Below, piece by piece: positions 23,979-31,500 of a stretch of 33,240 bases of DNA. Position 1 is the stretch's first letter, and the number at the start of each line of letters is the position of its first letter. The stretch is from Elusimicrobia bacterium GWA2_69_24 (GTDB lineage Bacteria > Elusimicrobiota > Elusimicrobia > UBA1565): the NCBI GenBank assembly GCA_001799695.1, contig MGTY01000125.1:1-33240 (forward strand), read 5' to 3'. Position numbers and translations under genes: made by a program. The notes beneath the pieces were generated by a model that was not told where the DNA came from, made no database searches, and worked only from the letters and a program-made list of their open reading frames with translations.

Positions 23979-25012
23979 GGAGCGCCCTGGCCCTGGCCGG
24001 GGCCTGTCTCCTGGCCGCCTGCCGCGACCCCGCCCCTTTCCCGCGGGTCAGCGTCATGACCTTCAACGCGGAGAACCTCTTCGACACGGCGCACGCTCCC
24101 GGGAAGGAGGACTGGGCCTACCAGCCTCTCGCGGCCAAAACCGGGGCGGAGCATCGGCGCGCTTGCGCGCGCAGCCTCGGAGCCAGGGAGACCAGGCGCT
24201 GTCTGTTCATGGATTGGTCGGAACCCGTCCTGCGCCGCAAGCTCGAGCGGGTGGCTTCCGTCGTTCTCCAGGTCGAAAACGGTCGCGGGCCCGACATCTT
24301 GGTCCTCGAGGAGGTCGAGAACCTGGCCGTCCTTGAGCGGCTCCGGGCCGGCCCTCTCGCCGCGGCGGGCTACCGGCCGGGGATCCTGATCGAGGGCGGC
24401 GACCCCCGCGGCATAGACGTCGGCATCCTCTCCCGCCTGGAACGCTCCGGAGACCCCGCGCTCCGGGACGCGACGGCCCCGGGCTCGCCGCCCATGCGGG
24501 GCTTCCTCCAGGCGGACTTCCGGCTCCCCGACGGGCGTCTCTTGACCGTCTTCGCGGTGCACTTCCCGTCCGCCTTCCATCCCACGGCCGCGCGCGCGGC
24601 CGCGCTCGGCGCCCTCGACTCGCTCCTGCGCCGCCTGCCCAGGGAGCGCATGGCCCTCGCGGCCGGGGATTTCAATGTCACCGCCGAGGAGGAGGCGCGG
24701 GACCGCCTGTTCGAGCCCCTGCTCGCCGGGGACTGGGCCGCCGCGCACGAGCTGGGCTGCCCCGGCTGCGCGGGGACCCACTACTATGCCCCCAAGGACA
24801 GCTGGTCCTTCCTCGACCGGATCCTCCTGCGCAAGAGCCTCTCGCCGCAGGGGGGGGCTCCGTGGGCGCTTCTGCCGGAATCGGTCCGGGTCGCAAACGC
24901 ACTTTCTTTTCAGAAAGCCCGGGACGGGACCCCTGCCCCGTTCGACCCCGCGGACGGCAGCGGCGTCTCCGACCACTGGCCCCTTTATGCGGAGTTGGAG
25001 CGGCGCCGCTAG
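23903..25012 (+). CDS. Lipoprotein of the endonuclease/exonuclease/phosphatase superfamily
   Basis: The 369-residue product has the EEP-fold motifs: MTFNAENLF, LVLEEVEN (catalytic Glu), GDFNVTAEEE (Asp/Asn) and GVSDHWPL (Asp-His). The superfamily includes metal-dependent nucleases and phosphodiesterases. It has an unusually long, Arg/Pro-rich 25-residue N-terminus, then a hydrophobic run and a lipobox LLAAC (Cys40), so it should be an exported lipoprotein. The ATG at 23903 overlaps the preceding gene by 76 bases but is the only start codon in this frame before the lipobox. It ends just before a repeat array. Confidence 0.82.
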   Translation: MRREPARGRDGRRGPLRPPPRRPALGSALALAGACLLAACRDPAPFPRVSVMTFNAENLFDTAHAPGKEDWAYQPLAAKTGAEHRRACARSLGARETRRCLFMDWSEPVLRRKLERVASVVLQVENGRGPDILVLEEVENLAVLERLRAGPLAAAGYRPGILIEGGDPRGIDVGILSRLERSGDPALRDATAPGSPPMRGFLQADFRLPDGRLLTVFAVHFPSAFHPTAARAAALGALDSLLRRLPRERMALAAGDFNVTAEEEARDRLFEPLLAGDWAAAHELGCPGCAGTHYYAPKDSWSFLDRILLRKSLSPQGGAPWALLPESVRVANALSFQKARDGTPAPFDPADGSGVSDHWPLYAELERRR

Positions 25013-25018
25013 CTTCGT

Positions 25019-25105
25019 CGTCGTCCCGGCGCAGGCCGGGACCCATCCGTCGTCCCGGCGCAGGCCGGTACCCATCCGTCGTCCCGGCGCAGGCCGGGAC
25101 CCAGA
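25019..25105. repeat. Three tandem copies of a 29-bp palindromic repeat unit
   Basis: Units with the core GTCCCGGCGCAGGCCGG start at 25023, 25052 and 25081 (period 29 bases); the second has one GT change. Each contains an inverted repeat CCGGC/GCCGG. Related inverted halves follow at about 25119-25175. Confidence 0.85.
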
Positions 25106-25118
25106 ACTTGCCGTTGAG

Positions 25119-25175
25119 CTGGACCCCGGGGTCCAGCCCCGGGGTGACGGCATAGGGTCAAGCCCCGGGGTGACG
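25119..25175. repeat. Opposite-orientation halves of the same repeat family
   Basis: GGACCCCGGGGTCC at 25121-25134 is a perfect 14-base palindrome. It is followed by two copies of AGCCCCGGGGTGACGGC, the typical right end of the family. Together with 25019-25105 these fill the whole gap between the lipoprotein and the minus-strand iron-sulfur gene. Confidence 0.75.
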
Positions 25176-25176
25176 G

Positions 25177-26319
25177 CTAGGGAGCGCCGCGCAGGCGAGA
25201 GCGCAGGCCGGCCTTGAGGAGCGGCCACAGACGCCCCTTCTCCCAGGCAATGCGCACGAACTTGGTGACCGCGTTGCGCGGCACTCCGGGCCGCCGGCCC
25301 CGCGAGCGCAGGGACAGCGCATGCCGGGCGCAGGCGCGCACGCAGGCGCCGCAGCCGAGGCAGCGGGTCTCGACCACGCGGGCCTTGCCCCCCGCCTTCA
25401 TTACGGCGCCGATCTGGCAGCGCTTGGCGCAGGCCCCGCAGCCCGTGCAGCGCTCCTCGTCCACCGTGAGGATGTAGGGGGTCGGGGACACGGCGCTGCG
25501 GGCGCCCTTGCGGCGCACCGCGTCCAGCACGTTGCAGCAGCAGCCGCAGCAGTTGCACACGAAGCTGGGCTGGTCCCGGACGTTGTCGGTCACGTGGATG
25601 AGCCCGCGGGATCCCAGGTCCCGGATGCGGGCCAGGATCTCGTCGGCGCCCAGCATGCGGGCGAAGCCCCGCCGCACCATGAAGTCCGCGGCCAGGCCCA
25701 GGCTGAAGCAGGTCCCCTCGACCGCGGCCAGGCGGCAGGAGTGTCCCAGGAGCTCCTCCTTGCGCCGGCAGTAGCAGTCCTGCGCCGCGCCCTGGCCGAA
25801 GGCGCGGACCACGGTCTCGACCTGGGCGTAGGTGGCGATGCGGGAACTCACCGGTACGCCTTCCCCGATCAGGGCCCGCATGGGGGCGGTCCCCGCGCCG
25901 AAGACTTCCTTCCAGAGGCGCTCCTCAGAATACTTCTCCAGGAGCTCGGCCAGCCGCCGCATGGGGATTCCCGCGTGGAGCTTCATGAGGCTGAACTCCA
26001 CGAAGCCGACCACCGAAGGAGTGAGCAGCCAGTACCGGCTGCCGCCCAGGGCTACGTCGACCACCGTCCCCTTCTGCGCCATTGCCTCCAAAGTCTTGCG
26101 GGTCCGGCCCTCCTCCCAGCCGGCTTTGCGCGCGAGCTCGCCCGCGGTGGCTTCGCTGAGAGGGAACAAGGACGCCAGCCTGGCCTCGTCGGGGGTCAGG
26201 AAGATGGAGAGGAACTCGCGGATCTCAGGCGCATCGGGCAGGCCGACAGGATACATGTTCAGGCGGTCGATGAGGGCGTCCAGCACGTCCGGGTCGAGCG
26301 GTTCCGGGTCCGCGGCCAT
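25177..26319 (-). CDS. Ferredoxin-like protein with an N-terminal winged-helix-like region and extra cysteine clusters
   Basis: The 380-residue product has an N-terminal region (about 40-105) with a winged-helix-like pattern (ATAGELARKAGWEEGRTRKT). Two conserved cysteine sets follow: DCYCRRKEELLGHSC (182-195) and CNCCGCCC (255-262). Then come two classical 4Fe-4S ferredoxin motifs, CTGCGACAKRC (291-301) and CLGCGACVRAC (320-330). Similar unnamed proteins with a CNCCGCCC motif occur in anaerobes; their partners are unknown. The cytoplasmic, redox- or cofactor-related role is inference. The ATG at 26319 is 6 bases from a TATACT box. It is monocistronic. Confidence 0.82.
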   Translation of the reverse strand: MAADPEPLDPDVLDALIDRLNMYPVGLPDAPEIREFLSIFLTPDEARLASLFPLSEATAGELARKAGWEEGRTRKTLEAMAQKGTVVDVALGGSRYWLLTPSVVGFVEFSLMKLHAGIPMRRLAELLEKYSEERLWKEVFGAGTAPMRALIGEGVPVSSRIATYAQVETVVRAFGQGAAQDCYCRRKEELLGHSCRLAAVEGTCFSLGLAADFMVRRGFARMLGADEILARIRDLGSRGLIHVTDNVRDQPSFVCNCCGCCCNVLDAVRRKGARSAVSPTPYILTVDEERCTGCGACAKRCQIGAVMKAGGKARVVETRCLGCGACVRACARHALSLRSRGRRPGVPRNAVTKFVRIAWEKGRLWPLLKAGLRSRLRGAP

Positions 26320-26325
26320 GGAGCC

Positions 26326-26331
26326 AGTATA
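26326..26331 (-). promoter_or_regulatory. -10 hexamer TATACT, leaderless spacing
   Basis: On the minus strand GATATACT is followed by 6 bases and ATG (26319). The promoter lies within 20 bases of the divergent one for the ion channel. Confidence 0.6.
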
Positions 26332-26344
26332 TCACTCCATTTGC

Positions 26345-26350
26345 TATGGT
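26345..26350 (+). promoter_or_regulatory. -10 hexamer TATGGT (extended TGC), leaderless spacing
   Basis: TTGCTATGGT gives a TGn-extended -10 box whose hexamer is followed by 6 bases and then ATG (26357). Confidence 0.55.
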
Positions 26351-26356
26351 GTCCCA

Positions 26357-27358
26357 ATGCGCAGAGAGAATCGGGCCGCGTTCGCGTCGGCCGTCGCGGC
26401 CTGGGTCCTGGCGGCGTGGGCCGCGGGACCGCTCTTCGCGGCCGGGAAGCTCCCGGTCCCGCGGACCGTCCAGGTCGGAGCCTACATCAACGATATCCAG
26501 AACCTGGATCTCATGTCGCACTCCTACAGCGTGGACGTCTACCTTTGGTTCCGCTGGAAGGATCCAGCCCTCGACCCCGCGGTCACGGTCGAATTCCTCA
26601 ACTCCTACGAGCAGTGGGGCCATACGCGGGCCTTGGACCACGAGAAGCCGGTCCGCCTGCCGAGCGGCGAGTTCTACCAGCTCATCCGCGAGCAGGGGCG
26701 CTTCAGCCGGAAATTCCACCTCAACGACTACCCCTTCGACCGGCAGACCCTGACGGTGGAGTTCGAGGACTCCAAGCTGGGCGTGAGCCGGCAGCGCTAC
26801 GCGGCGGACGGGAAGGGCTTGACCGTCAACCCGCAGCTGGAACTGCCTGGCTTCGAGATCGGCCCGCCGCGCATGACCATCTCCCCGCACGAATACCCCA
26901 CGGACTTCGGCGATCCGGAGGTGCGGGGCAAGGAGGCTTTCTCCCGGGTGCGCCTGGAAGTCCCGATCGCCCGGCCGGTCGTGCCCTACTCGATTAAGCT
27001 TCTCCTGCCGATCCTCTGCGTCGTATTCTGCGCGGCCCTCATGTTCCTGTTCCACCCCAAGTACGTGGACAGCCGGGTGGGGATCGGGATCACGGCCCTG
27101 CTCACCATCGTGGCGCTGCAGATCACGCTCAACGACGAGCTGCCGGACATCTCCTATCTGGTACTCATGGACAAGATCTATCTCGGCGCCTACCTTTTCG
27201 TGATATCGGGCCTGGCCGTGATCGTGAAGACGACCTGGATGGTCGACCGGGGCGACTCCCGGCGCGCCATCCATACGGACCGCAGGTCCTTGTGCGTGCT
27301 CCTCATCCTCTATCTGGCGAGCATGGCCTGGGTATTGTTCTCCCGGGCGTATTCCTAG
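26357..27358 (+). CDS. Prokaryotic pentameric ligand-gated ion channel (Cys-loop family, GLIC/ELIC type)
   Basis: The 333-residue protein has a signal peptide (about 1-28) and a beta-rich extracellular domain (about 33-210) with the family's YINDIQNLDLMSHSY and VDVYLWFRW strands. It has a YPFDRQTL loop (125-132), equivalent to the eukaryotic Cys-loop FPFDxQ but without the cysteines, as in bacteria. Four membrane helices follow: about 212-232 (with the conserved Pro218), 241-257 (pore-lining M2), 273-293 and 311-328. The M2-M3 loop LNDELPDISYLVLMDKIYL has the conserved proline. The ligand and ion selectivity are not evident. It is monocistronic, divergent from the iron-sulfur gene. Confidence 0.9.
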   Translation: MRRENRAAFASAVAAWVLAAWAAGPLFAAGKLPVPRTVQVGAYINDIQNLDLMSHSYSVDVYLWFRWKDPALDPAVTVEFLNSYEQWGHTRALDHEKPVRLPSGEFYQLIREQGRFSRKFHLNDYPFDRQTLTVEFEDSKLGVSRQRYAADGKGLTVNPQLELPGFEIGPPRMTISPHEYPTDFGDPEVRGKEAFSRVRLEVPIARPVVPYSIKLLLPILCVVFCAALMFLFHPKYVDSRVGIGITALLTIVALQITLNDELPDISYLVLMDKIYLGAYLFVISGLAVIVKTTWMVDRGDSRRAIHTDRRSLCVLLILYLASMAWVLFSRAYS

Positions 27359-27677
27359 TGCAGTGCTTCCAGCGCTTCCTTAACATTTGAAGAGCCGTCA
27401 TACCGGCGAAGGCCGGTATCCAGACGACAAACCACTGGACCCCGGCTTTCGCCGGGGTGACGTCTGGTGCGTGGACCCCGGCCTTCGCCGGGGTGACGAA
27501 TGCAAATGGACCTATGACTCACTACGCTATGCCGGCATCCGGTGAGCCATCCCGGGGCTTCCAGAAAACAGTCTTATCCATATAACACCGGCATAATTCC
27601 CTCATTGCCCCGGGAAACATATCACGCCCCGTTACATGCAGTAACATCGATGAAAGTCACCGCAACAGGTCTGTGAA
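27359..27677. other. Intergenic region with repeat array and an AT-richer stretch, no gene seen
   Basis: The first part carries three hairpins of the palindromic repeat family (27396-27498). From about 27500 to 27677 the DNA is markedly more AT-rich than the surroundings, with a short inverted repeat GTTAC...GTAAC at 27631-27645 and a TATAAC at about 27577. I find no convincing coding frame. Confidence 0.6.
27396..27498. repeat. Palindromic repeat array, one forward and two inverted units
   Basis: Perfect hairpins occur at 27400-27419 (ATACCGGC, loop GAAG), 27440-27457 (CCCCGGC, loop TTTC) and 27476-27493 (CCCCGGC, loop CTTC). They are flanked by CGTC on one side and TGGA or GTGACG on the other. 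The consensus matches the array at 25019-25175, in both orientations, as expected of dispersed REP-like elements. The stems may also terminate the channel gene transcript. Confidence 0.85.
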
Positions 27678-27706
27678 TTGACGGTCCGGGCATTCGCGGC
27701 TATAAC
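27678..27706 (+). promoter_or_regulatory. Housekeeping-type promoter of the riboswitch operon
   Basis: TTGACG (27678-27683), 17 bases, TATAAC (27701-27706) is close to the sigma-70 consensus with ideal spacing, and is by far the best promoter in the window. The predicted +1 at about 27713 coincides with the start of the riboswitch. Confidence 0.75.
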
Positions 27707-27712
27707 CCATTT

Positions 27713-27796
27713 GGAACGATAATGGCACACTCCGGCGCAAGCCGGAGCTCGCAAAGCCAAGGAGCGGATTCCGCCAGCCTGGCTACCGAAGCCGAG
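27713..27796 (+). ncRNA. Cyclic di-GMP-I (GEMM-I) riboswitch
   Basis: The leader contains the GEMM-I core: AATGGCACAC (27721-27730), a stem CTCCGGC/GCCGGAG closed by a GCAA tetraloop (27730-27747), the highly conserved GCAAAGCC (27751-27758), a second stem-loop region (about 27759-27783), and TGGCTACCGAAGCC (27780-27793) at the 3' side. The GNRA tetraloop and its receptor side are as in known c-di-GMP-I aptamers. The position that I align with the ligand-contacting G20 appears to be G (27724), favouring c-di-GMP over cGAMP, but my alignment is by eye. It controls the secreted proteins downstream. Confidence 0.85.
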
Positions 27797-27813
27797 AGAC
27801 TAGGGGAGGTCTC
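27796..27813 (+). promoter_or_regulatory. Small hairpin carrying the Shine-Dalgarno in its loop
   Basis: GAGAC and GTCTC form a 5-base stem (or CGAGA/TCTCG in an alternative register) around TAGGGGAG, with the ATG two bases downstream at 27815. It follows the aptamer directly, so it could be the translational expression platform. Confidence 0.5.
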
Positions 27814-27814
27814 G

Positions 27815-28516
27815 ATGAGGGCTTTGGCCGCATTTTTAGCGATCGTCGCTCTTCCCCTCATAAGTCCCGACTCCTCCTCAGCACAGACCCCCGGCCAGGC
27901 CGAAGATCCCGCGGCCGCCAAGCAGCACGCTCCCAGAGGCAGCGCCCTCGAGCTGGAGCGGTTCGGCAGACACATCCTTCCCACCCGCAAGGCCACCGCC
28001 TCGTCCTCAGAGGCCGCCGGGCAGGGGGCGGAGGTCAGCGACGTCCTCGACCCGAAGGAGCGGCCCTCCTTGAAGTTCCTGCGGCAGGGCAAGACCCTGT
28101 CCAAGTCCGGAAAACCGGCGAAGCAGAAGGGCGGCGCCGGCCCCGCCTCGGCCGGCGCGGCATCCGGAAGCGGCGCCCCCGGCGGCGCCGAACCCCAGCT
28201 GCCGCAGCACCAGAACAAGCTCGAGGACTCGCTCATCCGCAACCCCGGCGATTTCCTCGTCGAATACTCCCTGGAATCCGACGCCGAGGTCGCGGTCGCC
28301 GTGATCGGCGCCGACGGCATGGAGGTCCGCCGCTTCGAGATCCCGGCCGGCGCGCCTGGCGGCTGCGCGGGCCTGAACCGGGTCATCTACTGGGACGGCC
28401 AGGATGCCCTGGGCCGGGAAGCTCCGGCCGGAGACTACCAGGCGATCCAATCCATACGCTACGGAGGGGCGGACGGCAAGCGGGTGGAGACCCGCCTGCT
28501 CCCGCTGAGGAAATGA
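27815..28516 (+). CDS. Secreted protein with C-terminal FlgD-Ig-like domain
   Basis: The 233-residue protein has a signal peptide (RALAAFLAIVALPLISPDSSSAQ) and a low-complexity, Ser/Ala/Gly/Lys-rich middle. Its C-terminal domain of about 75 residues (DFLVEYSLESDAEVAVAVIG through NRVIYWDGQDALGREAPAGDY) matches the FlgD Ig-like fold found on bacterial surface and secreted proteins. I chose the ATG at 27815 for its strong AGGGGAGG ribosome binding site and position after the riboswitch; upstream in-frame sequence is the aptamer. It overlaps the giant gene by ATGA. Confidence 0.8.
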   Translation: MRALAAFLAIVALPLISPDSSSAQTPGQAEDPAAAKQHAPRGSALELERFGRHILPTRKATASSSEAAGQGAEVSDVLDPKERPSLKFLRQGKTLSKSGKPAKQKGGAGPASAGAASGSGAPGGAEPQLPQHQNKLEDSLIRNPGDFLVEYSLESDAEVAVAVIGADGMEVRRFEIPAGAPGGCAGLNRVIYWDGQDALGREAPAGDYQAIQSIRYGGADGKRVETRLLPLRK

Positions 28517-31500
28517 CCAGACTGGTCCTGACCCTCCTGCTCGCGTCCCAGGCCGGGCTCCTCTGGGCCGCGCCGCAGGTGGCCGCGACCCACGCTCTGC
28601 GCGACGGCATCGGGGTCAGCCAGCCGAACGCGCTCGCCTATGATCCCCTGCGCAACGAGCTCTGGGTCGCGGGAGTCAACAGCAGCAACCTCGTGGTCGT
28701 GGACGTGGCGGCCGGAAAGCCCGTGCTCTCCATCGAAGGGCTGGGCACCGTCCAGCAGGTCGCCCTCGACATCGCCCGGGACCGGGTCTACGCGCTGACC
28801 AACTACCGCTTTGTGAAGGCGCTCTCCGCCTCCGGCCGCGCGCCGCTCAAGTCCATCGACGTCGGCTACAACCGCATAGTCTACGGCTTGGCCGTCGATC
28901 CCGCCTCCGGCCGCCTCTTCACCGTGGAGAACGTCTACGATCCTCAGAAAACGGTTTATCGCAAGCAGCTCTGCCGGTACGACGCGGAGACCGGGCTCCG
29001 CGAGGCCAGCCTGGACCTGGGGGCGCCCATCTTCTCCGGCAAAGGCTGGAATCCGGTCCTGGATGGGAACCGCCTCTTCCTCGGCCTGTCGTTCAGTTCG
29101 GGAAGCGTCTACAGCGGGGAGGTCTGGACCCTGGACCAGGACAGCCTCACCGTGCTGCAGAAAGTCGCCCTCGGCCCCGCCTCCGGCCCCACCAGCCTCG
29201 CGCTGGATCCGGGCGACAAGACCCTCTACGTGGGAGACCTGTACAGCCGGCTCTGGGTCCTGAAGCCGAGCGCCGCCGGCCCGCTGGTCGTGGCCAGTAG
29301 CCGGACCCTCTCTTCCCCCGGGGCCCTGGCCCTGGACCCGGGCCGCCGGCGCCTGTACTCGGCCGTCACCTACTCCAACGAGGTCCAGGTGCTGGATTCC
29401 CAGACCCTGCAGACCTTGAAGATCCTGCGCGAGGGGATCGGACCCGCGGCCCTGGCCGTGGGGCTGGACCGCAGCCTCGCCTTCGCGGCCAATACCCATT
29501 CCTGCGACATCACCGTGCTCGACCTCGCCGCCCAGGAAGCCGCCGGCTCGATCTCCCTGCGCCGCGACGCGCCCGAAGACCTGGCTTTCGATCCGCGTTC
29601 CTCCCTGGCCCTCATCACCTCGGGCCTTTCCAACGGCCTCATCACTTGGGACCGCGCCGCGGCCCGGGAGACCGCGTTCCTGCCGCTCTCGTCCGGCGAT
29701 CCCGGCGGCGTGGTCTGGTTCGGCGAGCTCGACAAGGCCTTCATCCGCGTGGGCGGTTCGCTGCGCGTGTTCAACACCCGCAACGGTTCGTTGACCTGGC
29801 CTGCGGCCAGCCTGGGCTCCATCGCCGAGCTGAAGTCCCGCCGGTCGGGCAGCGAGCTCCTCGTCCTGCAGACTTACGCGCCGTCCCCCGATTACCAGAA
29901 GGCCGCCCTCTCCCTGGTGGACGCCCGCAGCGGCGCGCTCTCCAAGACGGTGCTGCTGGGTCCCAACTCCGTGTACCCCAAGGACGTGGACGACGACCCG
30001 CTCACCGGCAAGGCCTACGTGACCCTGTACGGAGCCAACCAGGTGGCCGTGGTGGACCTGGCCAGCGGCGTCCTCCTTAAGACGGTGCCGGTCGGCTCCT
30101 ACCCCTGGGGCGTGGCGGTCGATCCCCTGCGCGGCCGCGTCTACGTGGCCAACTACGGCTCCAACAGCCTCTCGGTCATCGACGCCGCCTCCGACACGGT
30201 CATCGCGACCCTGCCCGTGGGGAAGTCGCCCAAGGGGGTCGACTTCAAGCAGCGGGGCGCCCGGGTCTACGTGGTCAACTCGGGGCAGGGGACCCTGTCG
30301 GTCATCGATGCCCGGACCCTGCAGACCGCCGCGACGCTCCCGGTGGGCGGCTTCCCGCGCCGCGTGCGCGTGGACCAGGCCGCCGAGCGCGCCTACGTCA
30401 TGGGCTATTCCAGCGCGAGCCTCACCGTGGTCGCCGACCCCGCGCCCTCCGAGGCGGTCTCGGCCCCCAAGGTGCTCCACAGCCCGGTCGCGGGGCCGGT
30501 CCCCGAAGACCAGCCGGTGACGGTGCGCGCCGAGGTCACCGATGACGACGCGGTGGCCGTGGTCACCCTGACCTATTGGGAAGCCGGACGCGGCCGGTTC
30601 GTCACGGTGCCGATGCAGCCGGTCGCGGGCGCGACCTTCGAAGCCAAGATCCCGGCGGAATTCCTCCTGGGCATGGAGGGCGCTTCGGTCTCCTATTTCA
30701 TCGACGCGACCGATGCCGCGGGCAACGGTCCGCCCACCGGGACCGCGCCCGGCAGCGCGGCGGTCCCCAACACCTTCACCGTGCGCAAGAGCTTCACCAA
30801 GCTCTGGAGCCACACCTTCGGCCGCATCTTCGGCGGCCCCTACCGGATGATCCCGGGGCCCAGCGCCGCCATCGGCGACGTGCGGCCCGACCTGCCCGGG
30901 CTGGAGATCGCCACTGGCAACGAGGAATTCTTCCCCTTGGGCAATCCGGGGCCCGCCGGCCGCTGGTTCGTGTTCCGCCCCAATGGGACCGTGCTCTTCT
31001 GGAAGGACACCGAGAACGACGAGGCCCACTCCTCGGTCAACCTCTTCGACCTGGATTCGGACGGCAAGCCCGAGATGCTGGGGGGCACGACCTCCGGCAA
31101 TGAGATCCAGGCCTTCACCGGGACCGGCGCCTGGCTGTGGCGCTTCATCCTGGGTTCGCACGCGATCTCCACCCCGGCGGTGGAGGTGCTCACCCCCGGC
31201 GGCGCGCCGCGGGTCTTCGGCGGCTCATTCGACACCCAGTTCCGCGCGATCGACGGCAAGACTGGGAAGCTCCTCTGGGCGTACCCGGCCGGCGACTGGA
31301 TCTGGTCCTCTCCCGCCGTCGCGGACCTCGACGGCGATGGGTCCCGGGAAGTGGTCTTCGCCACCGATGGGGAGCAGTCCCTGCGCCCGGGGGTCCTGCA
31401 CTGCCTGGACGCGGCCACCGGCAAGCTGCGCTGGAAGCAGCCCCTCAGTCAATTCGTGCGCGCCTCCGCCGCCGTGGCCGACGTGGACCAGGACGGCGTC

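Noticed and set aside
25019..25105. CRISPR array
   Set aside because: The 29-base period is made of the repeat itself with almost no spacer and internal palindromes. There are only three copies and no cas gene nearby.
27722..27814. N-terminal extension of the FlgD-like protein to ATG 27722
   Set aside because: This frame is the riboswitch aptamer. The ATG at 27815 has the ribosome binding site and the signal peptide.
28459..31161. Long minus-strand open frame (about 900 codons) opposite the giant surface protein
   Set aside because: Its product is low-complexity (Gly/Arg/His/Asp-rich) with no recognisable domain. High GC makes antisense frames long, and the plus-strand frame has clear propeller and FnIII motifs.
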